In this document: one piece after another, positions 35,671-43,896 of the stretch
Layout: each line of letters begins with the position of its first letter
Numbering within the stretch: the first letter of the stretch is position 1
Origin: Bacteroidales bacterium
GTDB lineage: Bacteria; Bacteroidota; Bacteroidia; Bacteroidales; UBA932
Reading direction: 5' to 3'
DNA length: 64,000 bases
NCBI GenBank assembly: GCA_017461285.1
Contig: JAFTYS010000058.1
Span: forward strand, 1 to 64,000
Position numbers and translations under genes: made by a program
The notes under the pieces: model-generated
The model's database searches: none
What the model was told of the DNA's origin: nothing
The model's input: only the letters and a program-made list of their open reading frames with translations

Positions 35671-36764
35671 GAATACTCACATTTCACTGCGCCCACAATT
35701 ATGGTGCTGTGCTGCAGGCCTATGCTACGCAGATGCTTCTGGCCGATGCGGGGTATGAGGCAGAAGTGATAGACTACAGACCGGCTTATCTGGTCAGACC
35801 ATATAGACGTTTTGCCTTTTCACGGTTCATAGGAAAGGATTTGATATCCACCTTGAGGCATATGACATCTGAAACACTGATGGTTCCGTTGCGTATTTCG
35901 CGCTATTCAGCCTTCGAATCCTTCATTTCCGCTAATCTCAGGCTTTCGGAAAGAACCGTTCCGGGCGAAATGGCGCGGAGATATGATGTTGTGCTCATCG
36001 GCAGCGACCAGGTGTGGAACAGAAAGATTACAGGAGGCTCTTTCGACGGAATGTACTTTGGAGAATCCGACATTTCCAAGAGATATGTTGCTGACGCAGT
36101 AAGTATGGAGTCTGATGTCCTTTCTGCTGAAGATGCCTCATATATAAAGGACCATCTGGGCCGTTTCTCTGCGCTCAGTGTCAGGGAATCGCATCTTGCG
36201 ACCCTTCTTCAGGAAAAATGCGGATGCAGGGCAGAGCATATACTCGATCCGGTCGCTCAGGTCCGGCCGCAGGTATGGAGTGAACTTGCCCGACCTTCCG
36301 GACAGAAGAAGCCTTATGTACTGGTATATCGTCTGCGTGACCACGAAAGCATTGACACCTTTGTCAGGAAGACGGCAGACAGGCTTGGTGCGGAAGTGAT
36401 AGAGGTCACTCCTTTCCCTGACGGGCGCAAGCTGTTCAAGGCCAGGCAGGCTGTGGCTGTGGAAGACTTCCTGGGTTTGATTGCCGGTGCATCATATGTT
36501 GTGACGACATCATATCATGCGATGCTTTTCTCCGTCATTTTCGCCCGTCCTTTCACATGCTTCCGCTTCGGCGACGGCCGCGACACACGTCAGGAGTCCT
36601 TCCTGAAGTCTGTCGGACTGGAGGACAGGATGATTCCGGTCGGCGGTATGGATGTCCCGGCGGATCTTTCCTGTGACTTTACACAGGCGGCGTTACGCCT
36701 GGATGCATTGCGGAAACGTTCGTCAGATTTTATATTGAATTCATTGAAAGAAAGTTATGAATAA
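35655..36764 (+). CDS. Polysaccharide pyruvyl transferase family protein
   Basis: A 369-residue protein. ILTFHCAHNYGAVLQAYATQMLL at the N-terminus, VVLIGSDQVWNRKITGG and VVTTSYHAMLFSVIFARPFTCF match the family. It transfers pyruvate from phosphoenolpyruvate to a sugar as a ketal. It pairs with the FeS protein before it, a frequent combination in Bacteroidales capsule loci. An AGGAGG lies 8 bases before the start, inside the upstream gene. Confidence 0.93.
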   Translation: MAAKIGILTFHCAHNYGAVLQAYATQMLLADAGYEAEVIDYRPAYLVRPYRRFAFSRFIGKDLISTLRHMTSETLMVPLRISRYSAFESFISANLRLSERTVPGEMARRYDVVLIGSDQVWNRKITGGSFDGMYFGESDISKRYVADAVSMESDVLSAEDASYIKDHLGRFSALSVRESHLATLLQEKCGCRAEHILDPVAQVRPQVWSELARPSGQKKPYVLVYRLRDHESIDTFVRKTADRLGAEVIEVTPFPDGRKLFKARQAVAVEDFLGLIAGASYVVTTSYHAMLFSVIFARPFTCFRFGDGRDTRQESFLKSVGLEDRMIPVGGMDVPADLSCDFTQAALRLDALRKRSSDFILNSLKESYE

Positions 36765-37776
36765 GTGCAGACTGAGCATAATTGTTCCCGTGTATAATGC
36801 GGAGGATTATCTGGACAGGTGTCTTGTAAGTATCCTGGAACAGGACTTCTCATCATATGAGGTAATACTTGTCGATGACGGGAGCACCGATTCGTCCCCG
36901 TTGATATGTGACAGGTATTCTGCTACGGACCCGCGTTTCAGGACCATTCACAAGGAGAACGGAGGTGTGAGCTCGGCAAGGAATTCCGGACTTGACCTTG
37001 CGAAAGGGGAGTACGTCATGTTTGTCGATTCCGATGATGCCCTTATCCCTGATTCCTTGGAAATGCTGTTCGAGCACATGACGGGCCAGGACTTTGCTGT
37101 CGGAGGCTATACCGTCTATATCGAAGGAGTCCCGGGAAAGGAAGTCCTGCCAAAGAGAAGCGCTGTCTTCAAGGGAGAAGACATGAATATCTTCTACGAC
37201 GAGAACATAAGGCGGAACTGCGAAATGCTTGACGCGCCATGGTCGAAGATTTTCCGCCGCAAGACGATAGGAGACCTCCGTTTCTGCGAGGACCTCAGTT
37301 ATGCCGAAGACAAGCTGTTCGTGTTCTCGTTCCTTGCGCGCTGCAACTCTGCCTATGCGTGCTCCGTCCCTGTATATGCCTATCATGTAAGGGCAGGCTC
37401 TCTTGGAAGCGACATCAGGTCGGACCGCCACCTGATGCAGCTTCGCCGTTTCCTGCCAGCATATGCAGAGGTTCTTGGCGCCCTTTCCGAAAGATATCCT
37501 TCAAATCAGAAGGTTAATTCACTGTACCATAAGGATATAGTCGGCAGATATTTATGCAGGATTCTTGATGTGTTCTTGAGGAGAAAGACAGCGATGCTGA
37601 CAGAGGATTACCTGGAATGGGTCTATAACATGATGGAAAAGGACGATGCTCTGGGTCTGTTTTCGGTGCGTGCAGGCCAGGTCTTCAATATACTGCTCCA
37701 TAAGATCGGAAACGTGAAGTTCTCCATCAGGACATACGGATTCTGCTCACGCGTGGTTTCATTATTCAAGAAGTGA
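36757..37776 (+). CDS. Glycosyltransferase family 2
   Basis: A 339-residue GT-A enzyme. LSIIVPVYNAEDYLDRCLVSIL, VILVDDGSTDSSP, NGGVSSARNSGLDLAKGEYVMFVDSDD (with the D-x-D metal site) and APWSKIFRRK are clear. It adds a sugar to the growing repeat unit on the cytoplasmic side; donor and linkage cannot be read. It overlaps the pyruvyl transferase by 8 bases. Confidence 0.94.
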   Translation: MNKCRLSIIVPVYNAEDYLDRCLVSILEQDFSSYEVILVDDGSTDSSPLICDRYSATDPRFRTIHKENGGVSSARNSGLDLAKGEYVMFVDSDDALIPDSLEMLFEHMTGQDFAVGGYTVYIEGVPGKEVLPKRSAVFKGEDMNIFYDENIRRNCEMLDAPWSKIFRRKTIGDLRFCEDLSYAEDKLFVFSFLARCNSAYACSVPVYAYHVRAGSLGSDIRSDRHLMQLRRFLPAYAEVLGALSERYPSNQKVNSLYHKDIVGRYLCRILDVFLRRKTAMLTEDYLEWVYNMMEKDDALGLFSVRAGQVFNILLHKIGNVKFSIRTYGFCSRVVSLFKK

Positions 37777-37778
37777 TT

Positions 37779-38948
37779 ATGCTCAAGCTTGCTGCCATAT
37801 TCGAGAGTTCCCCATTCGACAGAAAGGGCCTGTTCAACGCTGCTCACGAACGGATAAGACATCTGGTCGGGACCGGCAGATGTGTCGTCGATGCCTATTG
37901 CATACACAGCTGGGATACGGCCTTTACGCGGAAAGTCCGTCATACTCCTGAAGTTCCGCGAAAAGATGAAGTCATCGTGGATGGAATCACCTATCGTATT
38001 CTATGGTATGATTTCTCGATCCTTGACCATGTTACCGTGGAGTTTCTTCATAGAAGACCTCTTCTTTTCAGCCGTTTCACGAAAAGATCCATGTCGCTGT
38101 TCAAGGGATATGACGCTATCCTTGCCCATTCCTTCGCAGGTGGCCTTTTTGCTATGGAAGCATCTGATACATACGGTATTCCGTATTTCATGACATGGCA
38201 TGGTTCGGACATACATACCCATCCCTTGAAGAATTCTCTAGTGATGGAATATACCCGAAAGGTGATGAAGCGAGCCAGATACAATTTCTTTGTAAGCGAA
38301 GCTCTTCTGGAAGCATCACATAGGATATGTGATGATGTTCCAAAGACAGTCCTGTATAATGGAGTCTCCGAGGATTTCATACGATATGATGATGGTATCA
38401 GGAATGAACTTAGGGCGAAATATTCCCTAGATCCCGGGACAAAGGTGGTGGCGTTCGCAGGAAGCCTGGTTTCGGTAAAGAATCCAGACATGCTCCAGCC
38501 GCTCTTCCATGAGATACGCAGACAATACGAAGGACCTCTGAAATATTGGGTCATAGGAGACGGAAAGGTCCGCCATCAGGTCGAGCCTGGACTGATGTCC
38601 GATCCGACGATCGATGTGGTCATGTGGGGCAACATACCTTCTGATCAGATGCCGCAGATGATGAACTGTATTGATGTGCTCGTGCTTCCGAGCCGCAACG
38701 AAGGTCTGCCTCTGGTATGTGCGGAGGCCATAAGATGCGGCGCATATGCGGTCGGTGCCGATGTCGGTGGGGTTGCGGAAGTCGTAGGAAAAGATAATGC
38801 CATACCTCATGGAGACGGTTTCATCGTATCCATGGCGTCAAAGGTCGTGTCCGTACTGAATGACGGGGGAGAGCAGAAAGTTCCTGATCATCTGGACTGG
38901 AGGACGACTGCAGAAAAGGAGATGTCTGTCATCCTATCCAGCTGCTGA
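37779..38948 (+). CDS. Glycosyltransferase family 4
   Basis: A 389-residue GT-B enzyme. VVAFAGSLVSVKNPDML is the usual mid-protein segment and PSRNEGLPLVCAEAIRCGAYAVGADVGGVAEVVG is the nucleotide-sugar-binding C-terminal signature with its E-x7-E pattern. It is the last gene of the block. A GTG at 37773 overlaps the preceding stop and is an alternative start. Its end overlaps the convergent hydrolase by 20 bases. Confidence 0.92.
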   Translation: MLKLAAIFESSPFDRKGLFNAAHERIRHLVGTGRCVVDAYCIHSWDTAFTRKVRHTPEVPRKDEVIVDGITYRILWYDFSILDHVTVEFLHRRPLLFSRFTKRSMSLFKGYDAILAHSFAGGLFAMEASDTYGIPYFMTWHGSDIHTHPLKNSLVMEYTRKVMKRARYNFFVSEALLEASHRICDDVPKTVLYNGVSEDFIRYDDGIRNELRAKYSLDPGTKVVAFAGSLVSVKNPDMLQPLFHEIRRQYEGPLKYWVIGDGKVRHQVEPGLMSDPTIDVVMWGNIPSDQMPQMMNCIDVLVLPSRNEGLPLVCAEAIRCGAYAVGADVGGVAEVVGKDNAIPHGDGFIVSMASKVVSVLNDGGEQKVPDHLDWRTTAEKEMSVILSSC

Positions 38949-39852
38949 ACTTCTCCAGCAGGTCGTTCCATACCGTTTCCTTCTGCCTCTCGTTGAGGAT
39001 TTCGTGCCTCATGCCGTTATATGCGTGAGACTTCACGTTGCTGTATCCGACAGTTCTCATGCAGTCTGTCGCATTGATGAAGTCTTTGTAGCTCGTGATG
39101 CATGGATCGTCTGTTCCGGCGATGAACAGTATCGGCATTTCAGGCTTTGATACCTTCCATTCGCCAAGGTCATAGCAGTCCTTCATGAGGTTGAACAGGC
39201 CGATGAAGCCGTTAGCTGTGAACATGTATCCGCATAAAGGATCGGCATTGTACATGTCTACGACTGTCTTGTCTGTCGAAAGCCATGCGTTCGGACCTTC
39301 GCTTTCAAACTTCTTGTTGAATCCCTCGAACGCCATCTTGTGGATCAGACCCGGGCGATGCCTGTTGCCTTTGATTGAACCGATCAGGCGGGTCAGCATG
39401 AGTCCGGCTCCTGTCGCCGGGTTCTTGCTAGGGCTTCCGCATACCACCAGTCCGTCTATAAGGTCGTCGAACCTCTTCGCGAAGCAGCGTACGGCAAGAG
39501 AGCCCATGCTGTGGCCGAACAGGAATACAGGCTTTTCCGGGAACATCCCTTTGGCCATTCCGTTGACCACGAATATGTCGGCGACGATTCCTTCCCACCC
39601 GCTGCTGTAGAAGTATCCGAGGTCTTCCGGGGCCTTTACGGATTTTCCGTGTCCTCTGTGGTCGTGGATGATGCATGCGAAGCCTTTGCCGCACAGGAAC
39701 TCCATGAACGGAACATATCTTTCCTTGTATTCGCACATGCCGTGGACGAGCTGTATTACAGCCTTGGGATCTTCAGCCTCTGGAGTGCAGACGAGGACAT
39801 TAAGGTCTACTTCGTCATAATGGGAACGTATCCTGTATTCTGTGGCCTTCAT
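38929..39852 (-). CDS. Alpha/beta hydrolase (lysophospholipase/monoacylglycerol lipase-like)
   Basis: A 307-residue protein. The oxyanion segment is IQLVHGMCEYKERY, the nucleophile elbow is FLFGHSMGSLAVR (GHSMG) and HDHRGHGKS is typical of monoacylglycerol lipases. The catalytic Asp is in AGTDDPC and the His near NGMRHEIL. There is no signal peptide, so the enzyme is cytosolic. The substrate is unknown. It follows the pseudouridine synthase by 13 bases on the same strand. Confidence 0.93.
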   Translation of the reverse strand: MKATEYRIRSHYDEVDLNVLVCTPEAEDPKAVIQLVHGMCEYKERYVPFMEFLCGKGFACIIHDHRGHGKSVKAPEDLGYFYSSGWEGIVADIFVVNGMAKGMFPEKPVFLFGHSMGSLAVRCFAKRFDDLIDGLVVCGSPSKNPATGAGLMLTRLIGSIKGNRHRPGLIHKMAFEGFNKKFESEGPNAWLSTDKTVVDMYNADPLCGYMFTANGFIGLFNLMKDCYDLGEWKVSKPEMPILFIAGTDDPCITSYKDFINATDCMRTVGYSNVKSHAYNGMRHEILNERQKETVWNDLLEKFSSWIG

Positions 39853-39865
39853 GATAAATATGGTT

Positions 39866-40585
39866 TCAGCGTTTTCTCAGTTCTTTTGGAATGCCTGTCG
39901 TGAACTTCATCAGCTTTCCTGTCCATGGGTGGATGAATGACAGTCCTTGGGCGTGAAGCGCCAGACGTCCGAAAGGATTTGTCTTCGCGTCGTATTTGCT
40001 GTCTCCGGCGACAGGGTGGCCTATCCATTGTGAATGTGCCCTGATCTGGTTCTTTCTTCCTGTCTCCAGGTTGAATTCGACGCTGGTGTATTCGTGCCCT
40101 TCCTTGACGAAGCGGTCAAGCGTACGGCAGTGGCTGGCCGTGAATTTCCAGTCCTTGCGGGGAGGCTTGTTCCTGTCGTCGTTTTCCCTCAGGGCATAGC
40201 AGTGGACCTTCAGGGATTTCGGATGCTCGTATGTCCATGTCTCGATCCATCCTTCCTCGTCTTCGATCCGTCCTTCCAGGATGGCGAAATACCTTCTTTC
40301 CTTTACGGCTTCCTCCCAATTGTCCTGCAGCGCCCTTTTCGTGTCTTCGTCCTTCGCGAACACTATCAGTCCTGAAGTGTCACGGTCAAGGCGGTGTACT
40401 ATGAATATCCTTCCTTCGGTATAATAGTCCTGGAGCATCGAGTAGGCCGTCTCCTGTCCTTCGCGTCCTGCAGACATGGTCAGCAGTCCGCTCGGCTTGT
40501 CGACGACTATCAGAGATCCGTCCTCATAAACTATCTCCAGCATATCACTTCTTCTGTATCCTTTTCCGTTACGCATGTCATACAT
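39866..40585 (-). CDS. RluA-family pseudouridine synthase
   Basis: A 239-residue RNA-modifying enzyme. LIVVDKPSGLLTM at the N-terminus, the catalytic HRLDRDTSGLIVFAK with its aspartate, and GRKNQIRAHSQWIGHPVAGDSKY are family motifs. No S4 domain is present. It isomerises uridine in rRNA or tRNA. The frame opens at 40756, but that would cross the divergent gene and both promoters. I use the first ATG after the minus-strand promoter box (40585); 40576 and 40543 are alternatives. Confidence 0.9.
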   Translation of the reverse strand: MYDMRNGKGYRRSDMLEIVYEDGSLIVVDKPSGLLTMSAGREGQETAYSMLQDYYTEGRIFIVHRLDRDTSGLIVFAKDEDTKRALQDNWEEAVKERRYFAILEGRIEDEEGWIETWTYEHPKSLKVHCYALRENDDRNKPPRKDWKFTASHCRTLDRFVKEGHEYTSVEFNLETGRKNQIRAHSQWIGHPVAGDSKYDAKTNPFGRLALHAQGLSFIHPWTGKLMKFTTGIPKELRKR

Positions 40586-40596
40586 CCTTGTTTCTG

Positions 40597-40604
40597 CAAA
40601 TCTA
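40597..40604 (-). promoter_or_regulatory. -7 promoter box for the pseudouridine synthase gene
   Basis: On the minus strand it reads TAGATTTG. It lies just upstream of the start and is divergent from the box at 40619-40626. Confidence 0.5.
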
Positions 40605-40618
40605 ACATTTTTTTTGAC

Positions 40619-40626
40619 TATATTTG
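40619..40626 (+). promoter_or_regulatory. -7 promoter box for the HsdR_N-cca-xer-hpf operon
   Basis: TATATTTG ends 7 bases before the ATG at 40634, so the leader would be very short. Confidence 0.6.
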
Positions 40627-40633
40627 CATACTC

Positions 40634-41059
40634 ATGAACAATATGCAGACTATTTGGGACCCGCTCAGAAAGAAGCATGTTGCCCTGACTCCCGAAGAAA
40701 GAGTCAGGCAATGGTGTATCGGTGTCCTGTCGGAAAAGCTTGGCGTACCGGCCCACATGATGATGAGCGAGGCAGGGTTCAAGCTAGGCGGAAAACAGTT
40801 CCGCGCCGACATTCTGGTTTATGACCGTCAGGCGAAGCCGCTGATGGTCGTGGAATGCAAGCGCCCTGAGGTTGAACTGGATTCGGACGTGCTTGACCAG
40901 GCCGTGCGCTACAATATGGTCCTGAATGTCGCATATATAGTGATTACCAACGGTAGGCAGACCTTTGTCTGCACGAAGACAGAAACGGCAGGAAAACTGC
41001 AGTATGTCTTCGTTGACAAGGTCCCTTCATATAACGAAATGATATGTCAGCAACAATAA
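40634..41059 (+). CDS. Orphan HsdR N-terminal-domain (PD-(D/E)xK) protein
   Basis: A 141-residue protein containing only the nuclease-type N-terminal domain of type I restriction enzyme R subunits. The catalytic set is visible as RADILVYDRQAKPLMVVECKRP (Asp, then E-x-K). There is no helicase part and no HsdM or HsdS gene nearby, so this is not a restriction system. Its end overlaps the cca start by 16 bases, suggesting a fixed partnership. A role in DNA or RNA processing is inferred only. The frame is open back to 40394, but the promoter at 40619 sets the start. Confidence 0.88.
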   Translation: MNNMQTIWDPLRKKHVALTPEERVRQWCIGVLSEKLGVPAHMMMSEAGFKLGGKQFRADILVYDRQAKPLMVVECKRPEVELDSDVLDQAVRYNMVLNVAYIVITNGRQTFVCTKTETAGKLQYVFVDKVPSYNEMICQQQ

Positions 41060-42555
41060 CACAAGGTTTTCTGGACCATAAGATATTCTCGATCGTGTCG
41101 GAAACGGCAGCGGAGCTCGGTGTGCGTGCATTTGTGATCGGAGGATATGTCCGCGACTGCTTTCTGGGACGTCCTAGCAAGGATATAGATATTGTCGTGG
41201 AAGGCAGCGGAATAGCACTCGCGGAAGCTGTGGGCGCAAAGGTGCGCAGCAATGTCTCTGTCTTCCGTAACTTCGGTACCGCTATGCTCCGGTACCATGG
41301 GATCGAAGTCGAGTTCGTAGGAGCGAGGAAGGAATCATACCGCCGCGACTCACGCAAGCCGATTGTCGAAGACGGAACCCTTGAAGACGACCAGCTGAGG
41401 AGGGACTTTACCATCAATGCGATGGCATTCAGCCTCCAGAAGGAAGATTTCGGCGCATTGGTGGATCCGTTCGGTGGCATACGAGATCTCGCTTCGGGCA
41501 TAATACGTACTCCTCTTGACCCGGATACGACATACAGCGATGACCCGTTGAGGATGGTCCGTGCTGTCCGGTTTGCGACCAAGCTTTCTACTGATGACCT
41601 TACCTTTACAATAGTCCCCGAATCCCTCGAGTCCATAAGAAGAAACAGGGGAAGGATGGAGATATTGTCGAAGGAAAGGATTGTCGAGGAACTGAACAAG
41701 ATACTTGTGACTCCGAAGCCGTCCATAGGATTCAGACTCCTGGATGAGACCGGACTCCTGGACTATATACTTCCGCAGCTTGTGAAGCTCAAGGGGGTTG
41801 AGACGGTAGAAGGCAAGGGGCATAAGGAGAATTTCTCCCACACTCTTGAAGTCCTTGACAATGTCGCGTCGCTGGAGATGGCTGCGATTGCCGAAGGACG
41901 TCTTAAGGACTATCTGTTCGAGGACGGAGTCGAGACCGAGAAGGTTCGCACTGAACCTAACGTCTGGCTGCGCTGGGCGGCGCTTCTTCATGACATCGCC
42001 AAGCCTGCGACGAAGAAGTATGACCCTGCGCTCGGATGGACCTTCCATGGACATGAAGTCGTCGGTGCGCGATGGATACCGAAGATATTCCAGAGCATGA
42101 AGATGCCGCTGAACGAGAAAATGAAATATGTGCAGAAGCTTGTGAATCTGCATCTTCGTCCGATAGCGCTTGTTACTGACGAGGTGACGGATTCGGCAGT
42201 CAGACGCCTGCTGTTTGATGCCGGAAACGATATCGACGACCTGATGGTCCTTTGCAATGCGGACATCACATCGAAGAATCCGCGTAAGGTTGCCCGTCTG
42301 CATGCGAATTTCGAGCTGGTCAAGGCAAAGCTTGTGGAGGTCGAGGCAAAGGATGCGATCCGTAACTTCAAGAATCCGATCACAGGCGATTATGTTATGG
42401 AGCTCTTCGGAATCGAGCCGTGCAATACCATCGGACTTCTCAAGGAACACGTGAAGAATGCCATACTTGACGGAGAGATAGAGAACACTTTCGAAGCAGC
42501 CGATGCCCTCATGCGTGCGAAGGCTGCGGAACTCGGACTTTTCCCGGTCAGATAG
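41044..42555 (+). CDS. cca: CCA-adding tRNA nucleotidyltransferase with HD domain
   Basis: A 503-residue protein. The nucleotidyltransferase head has VIGGYVRDCFLGRPSKDIDIVVEG (D-x-D) and RRDFTINAMAF. DPLRMVRAVRFATKL follows. The HD domain is at WLRWAALLHDIAKPATK. It adds CCA to tRNA 3' ends without a template; the HD domain may give phosphatase or phosphodiesterase activity. It lies inside a DNA/RNA-processing operon. Confidence 0.93.
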   Translation: MSATITQGFLDHKIFSIVSETAAELGVRAFVIGGYVRDCFLGRPSKDIDIVVEGSGIALAEAVGAKVRSNVSVFRNFGTAMLRYHGIEVEFVGARKESYRRDSRKPIVEDGTLEDDQLRRDFTINAMAFSLQKEDFGALVDPFGGIRDLASGIIRTPLDPDTTYSDDPLRMVRAVRFATKLSTDDLTFTIVPESLESIRRNRGRMEILSKERIVEELNKILVTPKPSIGFRLLDETGLLDYILPQLVKLKGVETVEGKGHKENFSHTLEVLDNVASLEMAAIAEGRLKDYLFEDGVETEKVRTEPNVWLRWAALLHDIAKPATKKYDPALGWTFHGHEVVGARWIPKIFQSMKMPLNEKMKYVQKLVNLHLRPIALVTDEVTDSAVRRLLFDAGNDIDDLMVLCNADITSKNPRKVARLHANFELVKAKLVEVEAKDAIRNFKNPITGDYVMELFGIEPCNTIGLLKEHVKNAILDGEIENTFEAADALMRAKAAELGLFPVR

Positions 42556-42558
42556 ACA

Positions 42559-43548
42559 ATGAACCTCATTGATGACTATATCGATTATATAAGGGGTGTC
42601 AGACGATATTCCGAAAGGACTTCTTCTATTTATGAAGATGTCCTTAATGATTATCTTGCCTATGTTTCCAGAGAGTTTCCGGTGACTTCTGATGCTGGCT
42701 TTGCGGAGGCCTTCAATGTGTCCGAAATAAGAGGGTATGTGGTTCATATGCTGGATGACAGGAATATGTCTGAAAAGTCTGTGAACCTCCATCTGTCGTC
42801 TTTGAGCGGCTTCTGCCGCTATCTTATGAAGAGGGGGTTCCTCAAGTCCAATCCTGTCAGGCTGGTCACGAAACCCAAGAATGAAAAGCGTCTTCCGAAG
42901 TTTTACCGCAATGAAGCGATGGAGGATTATTTCAAATTCTCCAGCCATGTATTAGAGGAGGAATATGAAGTTTTCCTTGCCGAGTGGAATACGAAAAGCG
43001 GAAAGGATGCATATTCCCGCATCGTCGAAAGGGTGGTGATATCAGCTCTGTATTCCTTGGGCGTGCGACGCTCGGAACTTATCGTAATGTGTATCGGAGA
43101 CGTGGATTTTGGTCGAAAAGTTGTAAAAGTTCATGGAAAGGGCGATAAAATGCGAGAAATTCCTCTTGTAGAGTCATTGTCTGAAGAATTTTTATTATAT
43201 TTGAAAGCAGTTGAGGTGATGTGCGGAAGGAAAAGATCTTTGACAGAGCCGCTCTTCGTCACATATTCGGGTTCGCCTTTGTATCCCAAGTATGTGGACA
43301 GGGTAGTAAAGTCCGCTTTAGGCGGTGTCGGCAGCATAAGGGGACAGAAGTCCCCGCATGTACTGCGACACTCGCTTGCAACGGAACTTATGAACAGGGA
43401 AGCTGACTTGAACTCCATCAAGGAACTTCTTGGCCATTCATCCCTGGCTGCGACGCAGGTCTATACCCACAGCAGCATCACCCGGCTTAAAGATATTTAT
43501 GAACGCGCCCATCCAAGGGCTAAAAACGGAGGTAAACATGGAGATTAG
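42559..43548 (+). CDS. xerC: Tyrosine recombinase, XerC/XerD type
   Basis: A 329-residue site-specific recombinase. The N-terminal core-binding domain spans about 1-100. The catalytic set is visible: Arg in SLGVRRSEL, Lys in VHGKGDKMREI, HxxR in HVLRHSLATELM, and the His and nucleophilic Tyr in LLGHSSLAATQVYTH. It probably resolves chromosome dimers at dif; XerC against XerD cannot be told. The position next to hpf is usual in Bacteroidota. It overlaps the hpf start by 11 bases. Confidence 0.92.
   Translation: MNLIDDYIDYIRGVRRYSERTSSIYEDVLNDYLAYVSREFPVTSDAGFAEAFNVSEIRGYVVHMLDDRNMSEKSVNLHLSSLSGFCRYLMKRGFLKSNPVRLVTKPKNEKRLPKFYRNEAMEDYFKFSSHVLEEEYEVFLAEWNTKSGKDAYSRIVERVVISALYSLGVRRSELIVMCIGDVDFGRKVVKVHGKGDKMREIPLVESLSEEFLLYLKAVEVMCGRKRSLTEPLFVTYSGSPLYPKYVDRVVKSALGGVGSIRGQKSPHVLRHSLATELMNREADLNSIKELLGHSSLAATQVYTHSSITRLKDIYERAHPRAKNGGKHGD
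43528..43533 (+). promoter_or_regulatory. Strong Shine-Dalgarno sequence of hpf
   Basis: GGAGGT lies 4 bases before the ATG. Shine-Dalgarno sequences this strong are rare in this phylum. It lies inside the end of the xer gene. Confidence 0.7.
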
Positions 43549-43828
43549 AGTTCAGAGCATCAAGTTCAATGCAGATCAGAAACTGTTGGACTTTATCGAG
43601 AAGAAATTCTCAAGAATCGAGAAATTCTATGATGCAGTAACAGGAGTAGATGTGGCACTTTCATTACTTCCAGACCACGAAAACAAGAATGTTAAGGTTG
43701 TGGTTGCGATTCCAGGCCGTACGATCGTGGTCGAAAAGAATGCTAAGACCTTCGAAGACGCAGTAGTCGACTGCGCAGACATTCTCAAAGAAAAGCTTGT
43801 GAAAGAAAAGGAGAAAAGAGCAGAATAG
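43538..43828 (+). CDS. hpf: Ribosome hibernation promoting factor, short form
   Basis: A 96-residue HPF/RaiA protein. MEIRVQSIKFNADQKLLDFIEKKFSRIEKFYD and the KNVKVVVAIPGRTIVVEKNAKTFEDAVVDC segment match. There is no long C-terminal domain. It binds the 30S subunit and helps make inactive 100S ribosomes. The start has a strong GGAGGT at 43528-43533, unusual in Bacteroidota. It ends at a strong terminator. Confidence 0.95.
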   Translation: MEIRVQSIKFNADQKLLDFIEKKFSRIEKFYDAVTGVDVALSLLPDHENKNVKVVVAIPGRTIVVEKNAKTFEDAVVDCADILKEKLVKEKEKRAE

Positions 43829-43837
43829 GATAAATGA

Positions 43838-43870
43838 AGAAAGCGTCCGGCCGGACGCTTTCTTTTTTTC
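43838..43870 (+). terminator. Intrinsic terminator after hpf
   Basis: AGAAAGCGTCCGG (43838-43850) is followed directly by its exact reverse complement CCGGACGCTTTCT (43851-43863), then a T-run. Confidence 0.92.
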
Positions 43871-43881
43871 CATATTCTTTT

Positions 43882-43889
43882 TAACTTTG
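43882..43889 (+). promoter_or_regulatory. -7 promoter box for holA
   Basis: TAACTTTG, 7 bases before the holA ATG, just after the hpf terminator, again giving a very short leader. Confidence 0.6.
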
Positions 43890-43896
43890 TCAGATT

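Noticed and set aside
40394..40633. An extended N-terminus for the HsdR_N protein
   Set aside because: It overlaps the pseudouridine synthase gene on the other strand and lies upstream of the promoter box at 40619-40626.
40586..40756. An extended N-terminus for the pseudouridine synthase
   Set aside because: It would run through two divergent promoter boxes and into the HsdR_N gene, and the added residues are not family-like.
40634..41059. A type I restriction system
   Set aside because: Only the N-terminal nuclease domain is present; no helicase, methylase or specificity gene is nearby.
41350..42948. A 532-codon open frame on the minus strand opposite cca and xerC
   Set aside because: It lies antisense to two strongly recognised genes, has no motif and has the composition of a mirrored coding frame.
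42559..43548. The Xer recombinase as an integrase of a mobile element
   Set aside because: It lies in a housekeeping operon with hpf, of normal composition, with no attachment repeats or phage genes around it.
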